Below, one piece after another: positions 1-15,900 of a DNA stretch of 64,000 nucleotides. How positions within the stretch are numbered: the first letter of the stretch is position 1; every line of letters starts with the position of its first letter. The notes under the pieces are model-generated. The model was not told the origin of the DNA and made no database searches. It saw only the letters and a list, made by a program, of their open reading frames with translations. A program made the position numbers and the translations under genes. Source of the DNA: Adineta ricciae (lineage: Eukaryota; Rotifera; Eurotatoria; Adinetida; Adinetidae). Where the stretch lies: the NCBI GenBank assembly GCA_905250025.1, contig CAJNOJ010000044.1, forward strand, positions 372,001 through 436,000, read 5' to 3'.

Positions 1-2
1 AT

Positions 3-179
3 CATCATAATATTCGATTATTTGATCAGATAGACAATGATCGTTGCAATCATCTACTGACTTCGTTCCCTGATGAATCTCTTCAATCACAGAATTTACA
101 TCCATCGAAACTATCGATTAATGAAGATCATCATATACTCGCAAACTCTCCGTACATACATATTGATGAACAAATTTGA
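3..179 (+). CDS. Possible 3' end of a gene entering from the left edge
   Basis: A frame open from position 3 to a TGA at 177-179 gives about 58 residues with no need for an internal ATG and a balanced composition (it ends ...YIHIDEQI). This is what the last exon of a plus-strand gene would look like. I recognise no domain and see no AATAAA soon after the stop, so it could also be chance. The sequence left of the window would decide. Confidence 0.3.
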   Translation, partial: HHNIRLFDQIDNDRCNHLLTSFPDESLQSQNLHPSKLSINEDHHILANSPYIHIDEQI

Positions 180-1501
180 TGAAAGGGAATGATTTTTATG
201 AACTAGTCGAGAACAAAAGATTGAGTATGAATAGAACAACATATATTCATCTCTCGGTACACAATTGATGAGAAAGCTTTCTATTGTAGTACTTATTATG
301 AAAGACATCTTCAAAATATCTGTCTTTTGTCAACATAAACAAGCAATTGAACAACTGAATACAACCGTCATCCATAATTCATCGATGTCTTTTTCGTCTT
401 GGGAGCACGACATCAGTATTCCATCTGCATAGATCACCAATGTCATATAGACAATCTACTAAGAGTTTTTCTTCTCTCGTCTTTGAAAAATCTATTCCTA
501 TGTCTTATCTTATTTGCATATAAAAGACGATTCTATATTCATCATCATTATTAGCTTTTGTGTTGTCTACAAAAATCAATTAGGAATCGCATGTATATCA
601 TGCAAATATGATTCCATTCAAATTCGATTCTTTAATGACGAACTACCTTGTCCTTCGTAGGTGTTCTCATCAATAATTGATCGATACCACGAGTTATTTT
701 CAACTCGTGGCAAATACGATCAACAAGATCGAAATAATTTCCTAGTTGACATGTCTGACTGTGTATATGTGTGTGCTGCGTCAAAGACATGGAACTTACG
801 AAGAATGAGAAAAAGAAATATGGAAAACTGCAAGCGCATTGAATAAGGCGGACGGAACAGTTGTCATTTTTTTGTTGATCTTCTCGTCTATTTCTTTTTC
901 CTTCCCTCCCTCCCTCTCTCTCTCTTCATTTTTTCTTTTCCGTTCGCACTATATCCGTCAGTTTTTTTTCCGCGAGCAATAGAGGTTATGCCATAGATAA
1001 GACCCGGTACTCTATCATGCACATACACGTTCTTTTGCATGTCACTCTTTGAATGAATAAAAATGTCAAGCTAATTAAACGAAATGATCAGTTCCAATGT
1101 GTGTGACCCGCATTGCCGTTTTGTTCAGCTATATTATTCGGCAAAAACCGAGCACATCAGTTAGCGATTAAAGAATATACATCTGGATAATCATATGTTA
1201 TCCAGATTTTTCTCGTTTTTTTTTATGATGTGCAATTGCGTATAGACTATGGAAGATGATACTAATGGAATGCGTAGGAGACGATGGTAAAAAAGAATTA
1301 GTTCAGCGAGATGTTTTGATTAACATTCTTATCCATTTACAAACCATTATCTGAGATTCAAGCTAGAGAAAATTTCCTTTTCTTTCTCTTTTAGTTATAA
1401 TTAACAACTATGATAATTGAACTATTATTTATATTTCTGTTAATTTTCAATTAAAGTAAGCACGCGCGCTCAAACTTCGTTCGAATTTCAATAGATTCGT
1501 G
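180..1501. other. Gene-free stretch upstream of the MAP kinase
   Basis: No supported gene. There is a pyrimidine-rich tract near 895-935 (CCTTCCCTCCCTCC then CT repeats). An acceptor-like TTTCAATAG ends at 1494, seven bases before the kinase ATG. The open frames at 111-314 and 661-846 show no family signal. Confidence 0.5.
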
Positions 1502-2823
<1,322 letters not shown>

Positions 2824-3439
2824 GAAATGTATGCATGTTGAGATATTTTTCTGCTCCTCTTTTCGACATTTGGTGACCAAGGACTGATTCCTTGTAAAAA
2901 GATTTTCTTCATTGTTGTTATCGATGTTGTTTCTGTTGTTGTTGTTGTTGTTGTTGTTCTGCTTCTTAAGAAAATAGACTGATGATGTGCTTAACAATAA
3001 ATACAATTGAATTGTTTCAGAATTTTAGAAGGAAAAAACAAGCTATCGGCTAGATAATCGTTTTAGTACATATTGACACAGACGTCTTCCCTTTCACACG
3101 AACGACAGTTTGGAAAGTCACTGCATTATATATCAAATATTAAAATCAATCCTGAATATCTATTTTCTCACGCAGATGGTAACCGGAGGTATGTTATGAC
3201 AAAGACTAACTTGAAGTTGTCTGCACGTGCCTTTCATGTTTAGCAAACGACATTCTGTTTGCTTGCAATCTTACGTGTAGACATTGTTGAAGAGGAAGTG
3301 GAGTACTAGTGAAGGTAAATATGAGGAGAAAAACAGGTGGTAAAGTGTTTTGAAAAGTACATTCACGGATCTTACTAAAACCCTTTCATTTTATTTCGTA
3401 AACTATCGAGAAAAAAAGTAAAAAAAAAAAGAGTAACTG
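2824..3439. other. Convergent intergenic region with (GTT)n tract
   Basis: Holds the 3' UTR of the MAP kinase, with a GTT microsatellite of about eight units near 2934-2957 and AATAAA at 2996-3001. The methyltransferase ends at 3440 on the other strand. An A-rich run sits near 3412-3430. No gene seen. Confidence 0.6.
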
Positions 3440-4637
3440 TTATGTTTGTTCGGTATTTGATGTCACTTGGTGATTACGCTGATAAACTGCGTAGAATAAT
3501 CGTTGTGGATTGGTTGTTTTGTTCAAATCATAATCAAATGTGGCTAGGTGAGTAAATCCAACATTTTCCAAGTGCTTTTGCCATTCTTCTCGTGTTTTGT
3601 ACTGAATCGATTTTGTGTAGTTAATGATTTTCTTTTTCTGCTCTATCCACGTTAATTTTTCATTTTTATCAATTAAATATTCAGTACTGAATTCACCGAT
3701 ATGTGCGATGATCATAATTCCATGTATGAAATGCAGATATTTCGTCAATAATGACCGTTCCAATTTACAATCATGTTCGCGAATAATTAAATAACCATTT
3801 GGTTGGACAATACGAGCGAGTTCACGAAGAATCTCATCAATGTGCGGTATATGATGAAGTGTAACAAGACAAGTGATCAAATTCACACTTTGGTCGGCTG
3901 GAAAACGCAGAAGAAACGAGATTCGAATTTTCATATAATAAAGATAAGGACTTACAAAGGTCGATGATAGATTGATCTTGATCTATGGAGACAAATGTTA
4001 TATCAGGATTGTGACTGTTGAACACGTCACCACCAAAAATAGTCTCGGATGATAGATTGAAGTAATTTCCTATCCGAGCGGTGATCAAACCGTTTCCGCA
4101 GCCTAAATCAAAGTAACTTGTGATGGAATCTTTTCTAATCAAGTCTTCTGTGTTGATTTTAGACGAAATCTTGAACCTTGAATTGAAATTTCGATCGAAA
4201 ATTGCTCGAATTTCATTTAAACGACTCTCAATTCTTGAAGTTTCCTGTCGTTTATGTAACGATGTTTTCGCACCTAATCAAAAGTACAAACAGTTCACAA
4301 AGGTTTCCGAAATCAAATCTTTACCGGGTACTTTGGATATTCTCTCAATTAAGATATTCAGCAGATCAAGTTCATCATTGGAATTGTATAAACTATCATT
4401 CCACAATCGATCGAAATAATGATAGATATTTGCTTGTTGACCAAAAATCTTGCCAATATAACCAAGTAGTGCATCTGAATATGCGTGGTTTGACCAGAGA
4501 GATAGCCGACGCTCCCATGATCCCATCCATCGTGTAAAAACGTAATCATGAGTGACTTTGACTGTTGGCAAATCTTTGTCTTTTTTAGGAGATTTGTTTA
4601 TTATTGATGATGATTGTTGTTTTAACATGATCGGCAT
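3440..4637 (-). CDS. Class I SAM-dependent methyltransferase, substrate unknown
   Basis: Three exons, 4325-4637, 3956-4273 and 3440-3897, with introns of 51 and 58 bp, give 362 residues. The Rossmann methyltransferase core lies in the middle. Motif I is FDLGCGNGLITARI, followed by an acidic strand end (SIDQDQS) after an insert of about 25 residues. The second half carries the motif IV/post-IV region LVTLHHIPHIDEIL and then a strand typical of the Methyltransf_11/25 families (PNGYLIIREHD). The N-terminal 115 residues (RWMGSWERRLSLWSNH) contain no recognised domain. There is no signal peptide or membrane segment, so it is probably cytosolic or nuclear. The HHIPHI segment resembles small-molecule methyltransferases more than rRNA or DNA enzymes, but I cannot name a substrate. 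The start is the first ATG. Confidence 0.8.
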
Positions 4638-5241
4638 TAAATAAGCTTAGCCGATGGAGAAATTCCTCACTCATTTGTTTAGATTTGACGAAAGAGAAAA
4701 TAGAAACGAAAGAATATACGACTTAATCGAGGGTCAGTTTAGACAGTTCGAGATGACGTCGTTTCTCTTAGTGAAATTCGATTGTACAGAAGGAAGAGAA
4801 CAAGAACAAAACCATTGGTCACAAACATTACACTTCGATCTGATGACCAGCAAAGATTATCACATGTTAATCATTGACTGCAACACATTTGTCAACTAGT
4901 AACAGATCCCTTTTGATAATTGTGTTTTCTCGATCTGTTTGTGTTATATATTATTAACGGATGTTTGATCAAGCAGTCGAGAAAGTTTACTTTTAATGAA
5001 ATACATTAATACATGCTATTCTGTCTTTGTCAACAAAAATTTCAAAATGGAGGAGAATGGAAAACACAAGTTTCGAGTTACTCGGATGATATTGCCAAAA
5101 AAATAGATGACTCGCTGGTTAAAAGATCACACCGAAGAAGAAGAAAATAAACGAAAAGAAAACCTTAAATATTCCATATGAATTAATAGTAAAATAAATG
5201 AGAATAAAAATAGAAAATAAAAGAGTCAAGCTGAATTCGTT
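4638..5241. other. Intergenic region between two minus-strand genes
   Basis: An 81-codon open frame on the plus strand (4654-4899) starts opposite the methyltransferase promoter. It has no family signal and no splice context, so I do not call it a gene. The 5150-5230 part is A-rich. This interval should contain the methyltransferase promoter and the 3' UTR of the KCC gene. Confidence 0.5.
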
Positions 5242-8200
5242 TTAGGAAAATATTGTGATCACTTCACGTCCACTGCCGCGCATTAACAGTAAACGGTCTA
5301 AGCCTTCGGTTAACACATCAACATATTCCATGTAGGAATATGCGGCCAAACTCGATTGTTTCGATGGGGGTGATGGAAGATTGATAAGAACTAGTTTAGC
5401 ATCTCGGGAACGTTCAGCAATCTCTCGATTAAGTCGAACTGCTGAATGCATTTTACGCATGGAAGATGTAGTTCTAAAAAAAAGAAACGACAAAATGAAA
5501 GTTTGCTCGATAAATTATTTCTTACACATCCTTTTTCAAATTGTCTAATTGTTTGGGAGAGAACGTGTAATGATATTGAGTGTTTTTCTCTTCAAGACTA
5601 GCCTTTCGCTGCTGCTGCTGTTGCGGATTACCTACCATTGTTTCCATTAGAATTTGAGGCTAAATAAACGCAAATTCATCATTGAAAACATCCAAAGAAA
5701 TAAGCATAGTGCATATGAAATCTAATAAGTATATTAATTCTAAACTACGAAATCACCTTGCTCGTTCGACGTTCAAATCCTATTGCCTATGCATCAATGA
5801 TAATAAGTATAATAACTCAAATCGGTTATGACTTACTTGAAGTTGGAGTTCTTTATTAGCTAATTTTAAATCTTTCAATAGTTTAACACGTTCCGCTAGT
5901 TTCAAAGTTCTTTCATGAGCGTACGCGGATATTTCTTGGTCAGCCTACAAATAATCGAATAATAAGCGCAATAGGAACACAGATGGAACTGACCATTTCA
6001 ACGACATCAACTTCTGCTTCGATACGTAATTGATACATATATTGTTCCAGTTCTTTTTTCATTTCGACAGAATTGTCTTCAAGTTGAGCGACAGTAAATA
6101 AACGTAAACGACAACGAGACCAGACTTTATTGCGTTTCAAAAGAAAAGCAATAAGAAAAAGCAAACCACCATCATGAATAATCCACCAGATATCAATGGT
6201 ACCATCTTGAATGTTCTTGTTATCGGGAAAACTATCGATGTTTTTTGGAACAATGACAGCACATTGACGAGCCTCTGCAATGGCAATTGTACCTAATAGA
6301 GAATGCACAATAGGATTGATTCAAAATAAATCAAAAAATTTTCTTACGAATGAATGCATCGGCTGTGTAACTGTCATAATCTTTTTTCCAATGTACCGGC
6401 CAACAGAGAACGACGGTATTTGGTCGTAAACCACCTAAACCTTCGGTTTGAATCCTATACAAAACTTACACTCGTAATTTAAGCACTCCACCACGAATAC
6501 TCTTACAATGCACTGATACCATCTTCACTGTCCTTCGCAGCTAAGACTTCAGCAAAGCCTGGTACCTTTGCTTGTGCCATACTAGCTTTCAGTAACTAAG
6601 ATAAGAGATATCATACTTTGATTGTATCGTTGATCGACTTCGTTAGTTTACGTACCTCACGAACGGGTCCTACATGCTGATAATTTTCGAGATAATCTCC
6701 TTCTAAGATGCTTGCTGCAACAACAAAACCTCGACCTAACGAACAACAAGCAATTTTTCATAACCTTGAATCAAATTCTCCACGTTGATTTCCCCTTTAC
6801 CAGCTTTTAATTGATAAAGAAAATTCAATACTCTCGTGTGATGTAACGTATACGTTTCATTATCTTCGTTCTTTTGTACATTAATGAAAGCAAGTAATTG
6901 TGGACGCCAGTTCTTCGTATGTGGTGGAGCTTCATCAACACGAAACAATGCATAGCGTGCTGCTGACATTGACAAACCACGTATTCCATCTCCCCATTCC
7001 TTTTCCGCGCTGAAAATAAACTTCTTGACATCAAAGCTATTTCAATGAGTGTTCATTACCCTTTATACTCAATAAATTTGTATATGACGATAGCAATAAA
7101 CATGGCAACGAGAGCAAAATACCATGAAGCAATAAACATAATCGAAATGGAAAGTAAGACGCCTATGACAGAAAGAATCCTAAAGGAAAATAGTTGCTAA
7201 TTAAAGGAACAAATCTGCATTGATTGATACCAATGATAAAAACGAAAACGCGGTCGCCAACTAGGTGCTTTCAAAATCGTTTGCAGCGCACATGCTAGAT
7301 TAACAAATCCATAGCACAATAAGAAGAACCTACAATATCAAGAATTCTCAATCGTAAGTCAGAAACGACGCTTTCAATATTTACATAGAGAGTAGTGCTG
7401 TAAGTTTATCGACATCAGCAATTAAGATTCCACATTCACAGACAAATAAGGTAAGAAAAAGTGCCGGTACTGGTTCACCTCGATATGATTTTGCTAATGG
7501 CCTGAGTATTGGTATTAAATCATCTTTAGCTACGGCTTGCAATAGTCTCGGTGCTCCTGTTAGAGTCTGCAAACCAGCTCCAACAGTCGAGCAGAATGCT
7601 CCAACCATGATTACCCATTTACTTGGCCAAGCCAGAACTGCGACCACCAGCTGTTTGTTGATGCTATCACCGAATTTATCTCTCAGTAGTGAACCATGGA
7701 CACAAGCAGCAAGAAAAATGACATTCGATAAATCTAGAACAAACAAATAGACATTCTACAAGAAAGTGTATCTGATCATACAAATAACTGAGGTTGTCAA
7801 GATAGCAGCAATAGTTCCGCGTGGAATACTTCGACTTGGATCGCGCAGGTCACCACTACGGTTCGAACCGGCCATAATTCCTTCAAAACAAGACAGAAAG
7901 CGTTCTTTTTATTCCTATAAATCATATTGAATTATTACCTGTAACTGACGGAAAGTAAATTCCGACAAGAATTAGAAATGTTGTGAGTTCTTGTGCCACG
8001 ACTTCGAATGTGGAGTCACCTTTGATATCATGTTCGATTTCACCTTCGGCACGATAATGTGAAAAGAGATTTTCTAGAATAGAATGTATTGAAGAAAGAT
8101 TTCTCACGAAATTCAACACGATGTACCTGACAGCTGCCATTGTTTCAATCCAGGTACACCTGATTCTATGCGGACATCACGTACATTGTCTCCATCATGT

Positions 8201-10119
8201 ACACATAATGTATTCGTCGTTTTACTACACAGAGATGCATATAGTGGACATAAGACATCCTGATTTCCTTCACGACACCACTTCTTTCCATGACAATAGC
8301 CAGAAATATTATTGTACAAAATATTCGACTTGATCAGATGAGGTGGATCGTAGCCAACAAGACAGATACTAAAAAGAGAAATAATTTTCCAAGAATAGAA
8401 TACCGACAATTGGCTTTCATTGCAACATACGGAAGATCAGGAGGACTAAACGAACTTTTGATAACGCCTGCATAGATAGCCACAATTGAAATCAAGACAG
8501 CACATAATGACAGGGGCGCAATTTTCGTTACAAATCGAATGCCAATGAGTACACATGCGCCGATCATCAGAAGAAGTAAAGTACCATATATACGATAATG
8601 ATTAAACGCGATTTCTGGCTTTTCAACATCATCTCCAAAGAGACGACATTTTTCTGGACACATATATTTCTGTTGTTAAATACGCTCGAAATATGACGAA
8701 ATAAATGATATTCAGAGTACTTACGACAACTATTTCCACCGCACCAACAATATACATTGATGCCGCAAATGTATTTCCGAGATAAAATAAGATTCCAACG
8801 GCACCACCAAATTCAGGTCCAAGTGACCGAGATATCATGAAATACGCGCCACCCGCTGGTACAATGCCATTTGTAGCGATAGCTGCCATTGAAATAGCTG
8901 TCAGGAGAGTCTTCAAAAGCAGAATCATAGCAACAAACGTAGATCTTGAAATGATACATACACATGAACTACAGATGAACACGATTAGCAATGTTTGGAG
9001 TGCACCGGCGATACCAATCAACCAAAATAAACGAATAAAGACAATCACACCTGAAATGAATATGTGTAATTCCATCCGAACTGAAAAGATATGAAATTAC
9101 CGAAGATATTTTGAACACAGGGAAGATAAACACCAAATATAGTGCCAAGATTCGCCGATTTCTATTATCGAATTGCAATCATCCCAATCGAAACGATATT
9201 CTCATGTTGAATACAATTTACCTGTTGACTGACAGTTGTTTTCTCTGCTTCCACAGCATTCGGTACGATTCCACCTTTGTAATTATACAACTGATCAAGT
9301 ACAGTACGCGGTCGATGCTCACGTTCCTTACAAAACCAAATAAATCAAAGTCGACTTTCATTCCAGTCACATACTTCATAGAGACTTTCATTCAATTTCA
9401 ATGTAACATCAGACTCTAGTCCAGTCTGTAAGGGCGTTCGATCGTTGGTGCCATTATTTCCATCTTGCATAAATCATGAATAGTATTATATATAATTATG
9501 CTGTCAGCATTATTAACTTACCGTTATCATTAATGTCGGGTACTTCGGCTGATTTCACCACGACAAATCGGCCACTTTTTTCAATCGACGATAGTGAGTC
9601 TGGCAAATGAAGAAAAGCAATCAAATTCAAATAGAATTAATTTAATTGATATTCGAATTGTCTCACTCATTGAGTATAGTCTTCCGTTGCTTTTTATTTC
9701 TTTCGTGTTAAAGATACCAAATGGAACTAATTTTTTCTATTAACTCATATATCACGGTTGTAAAAGAAGAAGAAGAAGAAAAGAAAAGACAATTTCAACA
9801 GGAAAGCATTAAGGTTAATGTAATTGAAACTGACATTTATATCCCTACTATTGGTTACGGATGTATACACATGCAAAAAAGGAATCTTTTACTCGGAATG
9901 AATTCAATTTCTTCCTTTTATTAAATATCTATATGAGTAAGATTTTATGCATATCTACGAACCTTTTCTCGATGTCGATGGTGAATCTTCTTGAATGCTG
10001 CTAGCTTTTCTTGATAAAGTCGAAATATCATCATGAAATTTGACATGATTTGATAATCGATCAAATGAAATTAATGTATGATGCTGTTCTTCGTCAGGAT
10101 CAGTCGTCGACGCCATCAT
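5242..10119 (-). CDS. SLC12A4: K-Cl cotransporter (KCC, SLC12A4-7 type)
   Basis: Electroneutral K+/Cl- symporter of the plasma membrane, used in cell-volume and chloride control. I trace 23 exons from 9963-10119 to 5242-5473, totalling 3363 nt and 1120 residues (human KCCs are about 1085-1150). Phases agree at every junction. Visible blocks: [28 protein letters not shown] cluster [19 protein letters not shown] and GPEFGGAVG; a Cys-containing extracellular loop between TM5 and TM6; [27 protein letters not shown]; then the cytosolic C-domain ([42 protein letters not shown]) ending in REVITIFS, the KCC terminus. KCC is favoured over NKCC by GSNRSGDL and by the tail. A 30-nt microexon lies at 5757-5786, and a Gln run (CAG/CAA) follows in the next exon. 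Intron 1 is 363 bp (9600-9962). The other introns I measured are mostly 50-75 bp. An acceptor-like TTGTACTAG lies five bases before the ATG. The paralogue (A4-A7) cannot be assigned. Confidence 0.95.
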
Positions 10120-12931
10120 TCAATCTAGTACAAGAACTATTAATTTACGTATGATAAACAAACAAATAAATAAATAAATAAACAGAAAGAAATGTTATCC
10201 TTTGCTGTTCTTCTCCTCGTCTTCCTATTTTTTTCTCTCTCCCTCTTCTACCTGATTATAGAATGGCACGATATACTGGTCGTAATAACAGTCGTAATCG
10301 TAGCTATATATGAATAGTGATGGTAGTTGTAGAGTTCTTCTGGTGCTTCCTTATAATCTTGTTGGACTTGTTGCGTTCTTCTTCTTTCCTATTTGTTTGC
10401 AGTTTGTCGTTCTGAAGCAACTCCTTGTTGTTCGGGATGGTACGTTAGTAATGTGGAGATTCTTAATAGCATTCGAATCGTTAGTGAACATGGAAGTATA
10501 TAATGAAAAAAGAACACGACAACGAGCAGATTGTTCTCCGTCTACAATTAAATAGAGAACAAGAAATCAACAAATAGATAGAGAGAAAAAGAAAAATAAC
10601 TATCATTATTTCATTTTCTCATGTTAGATTTCAATTTCTTTTCCTCCGTTTACTTAAACTAAAGAATTTCTGTCGTTTTCTCAATCATCACATATAGAAA
10701 AAAAAGTTATCGGCAGAGATGATGTAGCGGATCTTTTACTGCCCCCGGTCATGTGTAAACGTCTCATGTCGCTAAGGAAAAAAGAAAAATATATTAATTG
10801 TGTAGAATATGACGTTGAAGAATTTTGGCCATAATCATAATCCTCAAAAACTTTGTGTCATTTTCTTCACATCCGCATCGCTCGTCGACTTTTCCTTTTC
10901 TTCTCTCTCTCTCTCTCTCTGTCTCTTTTTTGCTCTCTATGAGTCTTGTTATGTTGCTCGTACTATTAACTATGCTGATTTTTCGAGCAGAACTCGTACG
11001 CTGTCATGAACAGCCGCTTACAAACCTCTAAGTACTATTCCATATGATTGATTAAAAAGGTTCTTTGTTTTCAAAAGATGATGATCTCAATAGTATCAGC
11101 CGACGACATGATTGTTTCGCTTCTCGTTTTCTTCTCTTCTCCTCTCTTTCGACTATTTCAATTTACTGCTTATTCGGTTGCTTGTATTGTTTAAGAAAAT
11201 TGAATTTATCTCCGAAAAAAAAAACTTATCCTGAAAAGTCTCATCCGACTGGAATTCATCTTCAGAATGATTGGATCAAATAATTGATTTTCTTGTCAAA
11301 TCCTTTTTCTCTCTGACTGTCATATCCAGTTTTATGCTTTCTTCATCATGAGAAAAAACTTCTCCCTGATTCAATCTGCTCAATCATACGGTCAAGTGAT
11401 ATTCTATAGAAGAAGAAAAAAATTAGTATCGAATAAAGAAACGGAAAAAGGTTAATCTTCTATGCTAATTCGCACATTGTGGATACGCTGCCATTTATAT
11501 ACAAAAGATTAATTCTTGTAGGAAAAAAAATTTACTAGAAACGCGTGGTCTTATCATTATCGTGAGTTCTCCGCAAGCAAGCAAGTTAACCTGTTTTCTA
11601 CTTATTAATTTTTTTCACTACATTTATAAATAAAATAACCAGCGGAGCAGAAAATGATTCGAAAATGTCTTTCAATGCATTTCAACAAAGATCTCTGCTC
11701 AAGTCACGATTGACATATGCAATTGGTTATAATCAACATTTTCTCTCGCAATTTATACTATTTCGATCAGCACAGTAATAGTAATAATAACAAGCACAAC
11801 AAAGACATCAATAATAATAATAATAATAAATACCAGGACGCTCTCGTATTCTATATATATATATATAAAGCCGATCAAAAGAAAAAGTCAAACACTCAGT
11901 GTCGTGCGCAAACATTAGTTTTGTAAACGTCTGCAGACTTGCATAGAGATCACAGCTGCAAACAATCGCTAGAAATTGACTTTCCTTTATCTCGTCAACA
12001 GGAAACTGCTCATTGGGTGCTGTCAAATCGACACTCACTTGCAATGAAATACAGCAGATAAGTCTAATGAAAAGAAATAACGAGTAACTCGCATGTTTTC
12101 ATCGTCTTCAATCGTATATAAACTTTAATTATATTCCGACAAAGAACAATTCTATCTTTGTGTCTAGTAACAAAATATTATTGGAGCTATTGTTGTTTTT
12201 TGGCCTTTCTCTTCTCTTCTCTGACTACATTCTTCTACATTTCGCACGCGTGTGTGCGTGTGCGTTACTCCGACTAGTCTATATAATGATACTTAAACGA
12301 GATAATCATCCATAAATACGATGATCACAGGCACTCATACTCCTATCGATAGCCTTGTATGATGTCAATAGTAATGGTTAAGTCACACTTATCGTTCAAT
12401 GATGTGAATGTAAAGAGATGGATGGGAACTTCTATTTCTTCTGAAATGCCATTCAGACAAGAAAATACAAAAGATTTGAATGCAATGAGTAACTAGTCGT
12501 TCAATGGAAATCTTTGTTGCTTTGAATAAAGAATGATTTCCTGTTTTTCTTACCAACCCATAGAAATCACAATGAACGAGTGTTATTATTATTTTCTCTA
12601 AATTCAATTTTGCTTTTCAATTGATTGATCAACCGGTTAAATTCATGGAGGCTTCTATGTCTATATCTTTCTTTTTTTCAAACTAATTATCGACAAGAAC
12701 AATTATAGAGTTCGGATTACAGCCTAATTCGATTATTCACAACGAACAAAATATGCTTTTCGGCTTCGGCTTCCGTTCCGGTACAGTAACGTATGGGAGA
12801 AAGAGGTCGCTTATGTTCGTAAAATACGAAGTCCATTGCTTGACAACGATGTTTACAAGTGTTTTTCGCATGCATACAACAAAAAAAGCCACTTCACTTC
12901 ATAACAGTATCAGTTCTTCTAGTGATCAAAC
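10120..12931. other. 2.8 kb divergent gene-free region
   Basis: Separates the divergent KCC and EFHC2 genes and should hold both promoters. It contains simple sequence only: AAAT repeats near 10160-10185, CT repeats near 10905-10925, AAT repeats near 11810-11830, an AT run near 11855-11868, and a GT/GC-rich patch near 12245-12265 (CGCGTGTGTGCGTGTGCG). Several open frames of 60-80 codons on both strands are low-complexity and not supported as genes. Confidence 0.5.
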
Positions 12932-15900
12932 ATGGCGTTACCGTTTTTACCTGGCAACACATTCGATCGCAAGGTAAGTATCATCTCGAGTTTCTTGCGT
13001 AGATAGTTTCAACTAATCAAACATCTTTGTGTTCAGATTGGCAAAGATAAATTTCATTTATCACATCAATTCGATAAATATAATGGAGTGGCTATGTCAA
13101 CAGGTACTCAACTGGGTGTTGGAGGTGTACCATTACCAGGAGAAGATCTTCGACCGAAAAATTCAGTTTATCCTCGAGGTAACTATACTGAATCCAATAT
13201 GTGTAGGATGATTGCGAGTTGATGAATAGGCGAAGGACCTGATCGACCAGCTTGGCTTGCGTTTGATAAACAAGTGCTTTGTTTCGATGCTTATTTCCAA
13301 GAATCTATAACTGAACGTCCCGAAGAACAATATCGCATTCGGATATGCCGTGTTTATTTCTATCCAGAAGATGATACAGTTCAAGGTAAGAAATAACATT
13401 GATGCACCGAATAATTTTTATTATAATGTTTTCGCTTTCATTTAGTTGTGGAACAACGCCAGAATAATGTCGGTTTTCCTCAAGGTACAATCTTGAAACG
13501 CCATCGTGTACCATTACCAGCACCTAATGATGATCGGTTTTATACTTACGATCAGTTCAACGTGGGATCGGAAGTATCGTTCTACGGACGCGTTTACAAA
13601 TTGATCGATTGTGATCCATTTACACGAAACTTTTTAACCAAATTGGGTGTACGCGTACCGCCAGGTATGAATAGGAGACTACTAGCGATGACTTTCGTCT
13701 ATCGAGATTTGATGTTTGTGTTTTAGGATTCTCGGCTCCGGAAGATCCATTCCTCAAACATCGTCAACTTGTAAGTAGAAAATTCAAGAATTACATCGTG
13801 TGTCAATATTGACACATGAGTGTCCACTGGAATGTACAAACGCATTTTTTACTACTAGGCCGAAGGTACCCAAAACCCGCTTCGACCATACGAAAGAATA
13901 GATACATTGAAACAATTCATCAATCACGACACACATGTCCTTCGTTTCTGGGGTGTTTGGGATGATTCAGAAAGTTTATATGGCGATGTACGAAATTTTG
14001 TTATACATTATTTTCTTTCGGGTAAATGATAGTCACGGATGAGAGAAGACTTCACAGTATTCATTGCATCCATAGATGATACCATGGAAGTTCGAGAGGT
14101 TCTTCCACCGAATTCTGGTCGTGATGCGCCGCCAACTTTTCTTTCACGAAAGAAATTGCCAAAAGATTTCGAAGGTCTACGTCTACCGGGTGAAACTGCT
14201 CCACGTACTGTTCTCAATGTCTTTGGCCAACTGAATAAACAACGCTACATTCTTGATAACCTTAAGGTAATCTCACGATGAACTATAATCAAACTTTCTT
14301 CGTGTGTTGTATTTTTTAGACAGGTGCTCTTAATCAAAAATACTATACTGATCAAGATTTAGCGATTGGTCAATTGATAAACGTCTTTGGACGAAAGGTT
14401 CTATTGACAGACTGTGATGAATTTACTAAAAACTATTATCGTACGAAATATGGCGTACAAGATTTTACACCAATTAGCTACAAGAAGGGAAATGATTACA
14501 AACCGTTAAAACAAACATATCCCTGTAAGTTTGCTTGTCAGAACAAACAAATTCAGTGTGAAGCTGCTTCATTTATCATGTAGATACGGGTTTTGGATCG
14601 GAAGAGGATTCATTGAATTCAACTAAAAAGCTTCTTGCTGATCCGGTCAAGAAAGATTTCAATAAATTTATGGGCTTCGATCGGTAAGTCTGAAAACTTG
14701 TCAGAATTGAACAAAAGTCCCTTTCACTTCATCTTATCCTCATATTATCAATTAATTTTATTAACGTCATTTCTAGCCAAGCTCTTGAAAGTTACATCCT
14801 TCGTTTCATGGCCAAGATTATGACAAAAGATCCTATCCAATCTCAACGCCGTTTCGTCATATCGTACTTTCTTGCCGATGACACGATCAGCATCCATGAA
14901 CCAGTAACAAGAAACTCTGGTAAGCATGTTCAACGAGTACAAATGAGATTCATCTGTTCATCTTTTGCGAAACAGGTATCGATGGTGGGAAATTTCTTGA
15001 ACGTCAACGAGTAAAAAAACCCGACCAAACCCGATATCCTCTTGAAGTATCGGAATACTTCGGTGCATCCGATTTCTATGTCGGCGCTCGTGTTGTCATC
15101 AACGGATTTGATTTTTATCTATATGATGCAGATGAATATGCATTTAAAGTGATGGAAATGGAAGCGTATCTTTTCCCTGTCGCTGATCAAAAATTAATCA
15201 TGGACAAATTACGATCGGTCCTATCGAACAGTCCGGATGCGGTTACTCAATTTGGACAACACGATCCTGAACACAAGGGTTACTTCGGATTTGAAACGTT
15301 CTTTTACTTGATGAAGAATCTTGTTGGAAATCGTCTGGTCGATCATGAAATCATCACATTGGCGCGATTCTATGCACCCAAAACCATGAAAGAACATGAT
15401 ATCTACTCGCTTGTTGCTACTGCTCAAGAACATTTGAGAAAGAATAATTATGAACACTTATTACCATTGAAGGAAAACTTGATCTCACGAGATCGAAGGT
15501 ACGGTTTTTGTTCTTTTCGTTAATGTTTAATTCGATTTTCTATTGTCTGTCTCTAGTGGAAACGCTCGATTACCTGCACAAGAAGTTCGCACTGCCATTC
15601 GTTCGGTACACGTTCCCATACCTGATTATTTGTTAAATTTACTAATCGCTCGGTAAGTGAAATCAATTTTCAAATCAAGTTCTACTTACTTACCTCGTTC
15701 CTTAGAATGACTCAAACTGATGGTACAATTGACTATAATGACATACTCGATGCTCTTAATTGGCGTCAATTGCCTGTTGCCAAGCCTGTGCCTACGAGTG
15801 AACATGAATCCTCTGATTTCGCTTCCACACGCCATACAGATGACGCAAGAATATTAGATCAAACGACACATGAACGTAAAAAATTCAATGTTCAATATTC

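Noticed and set aside
4654-4899. 81-residue plus-strand frame opposite the methyltransferase start
   Set aside because: No splice signals, no homology seen and position within the expected promoter.
9721-9924. 67-residue frame in KCC intron 1
   Set aside because: Lies wholly in the intron and is Glu/Lys low-complexity at its start.
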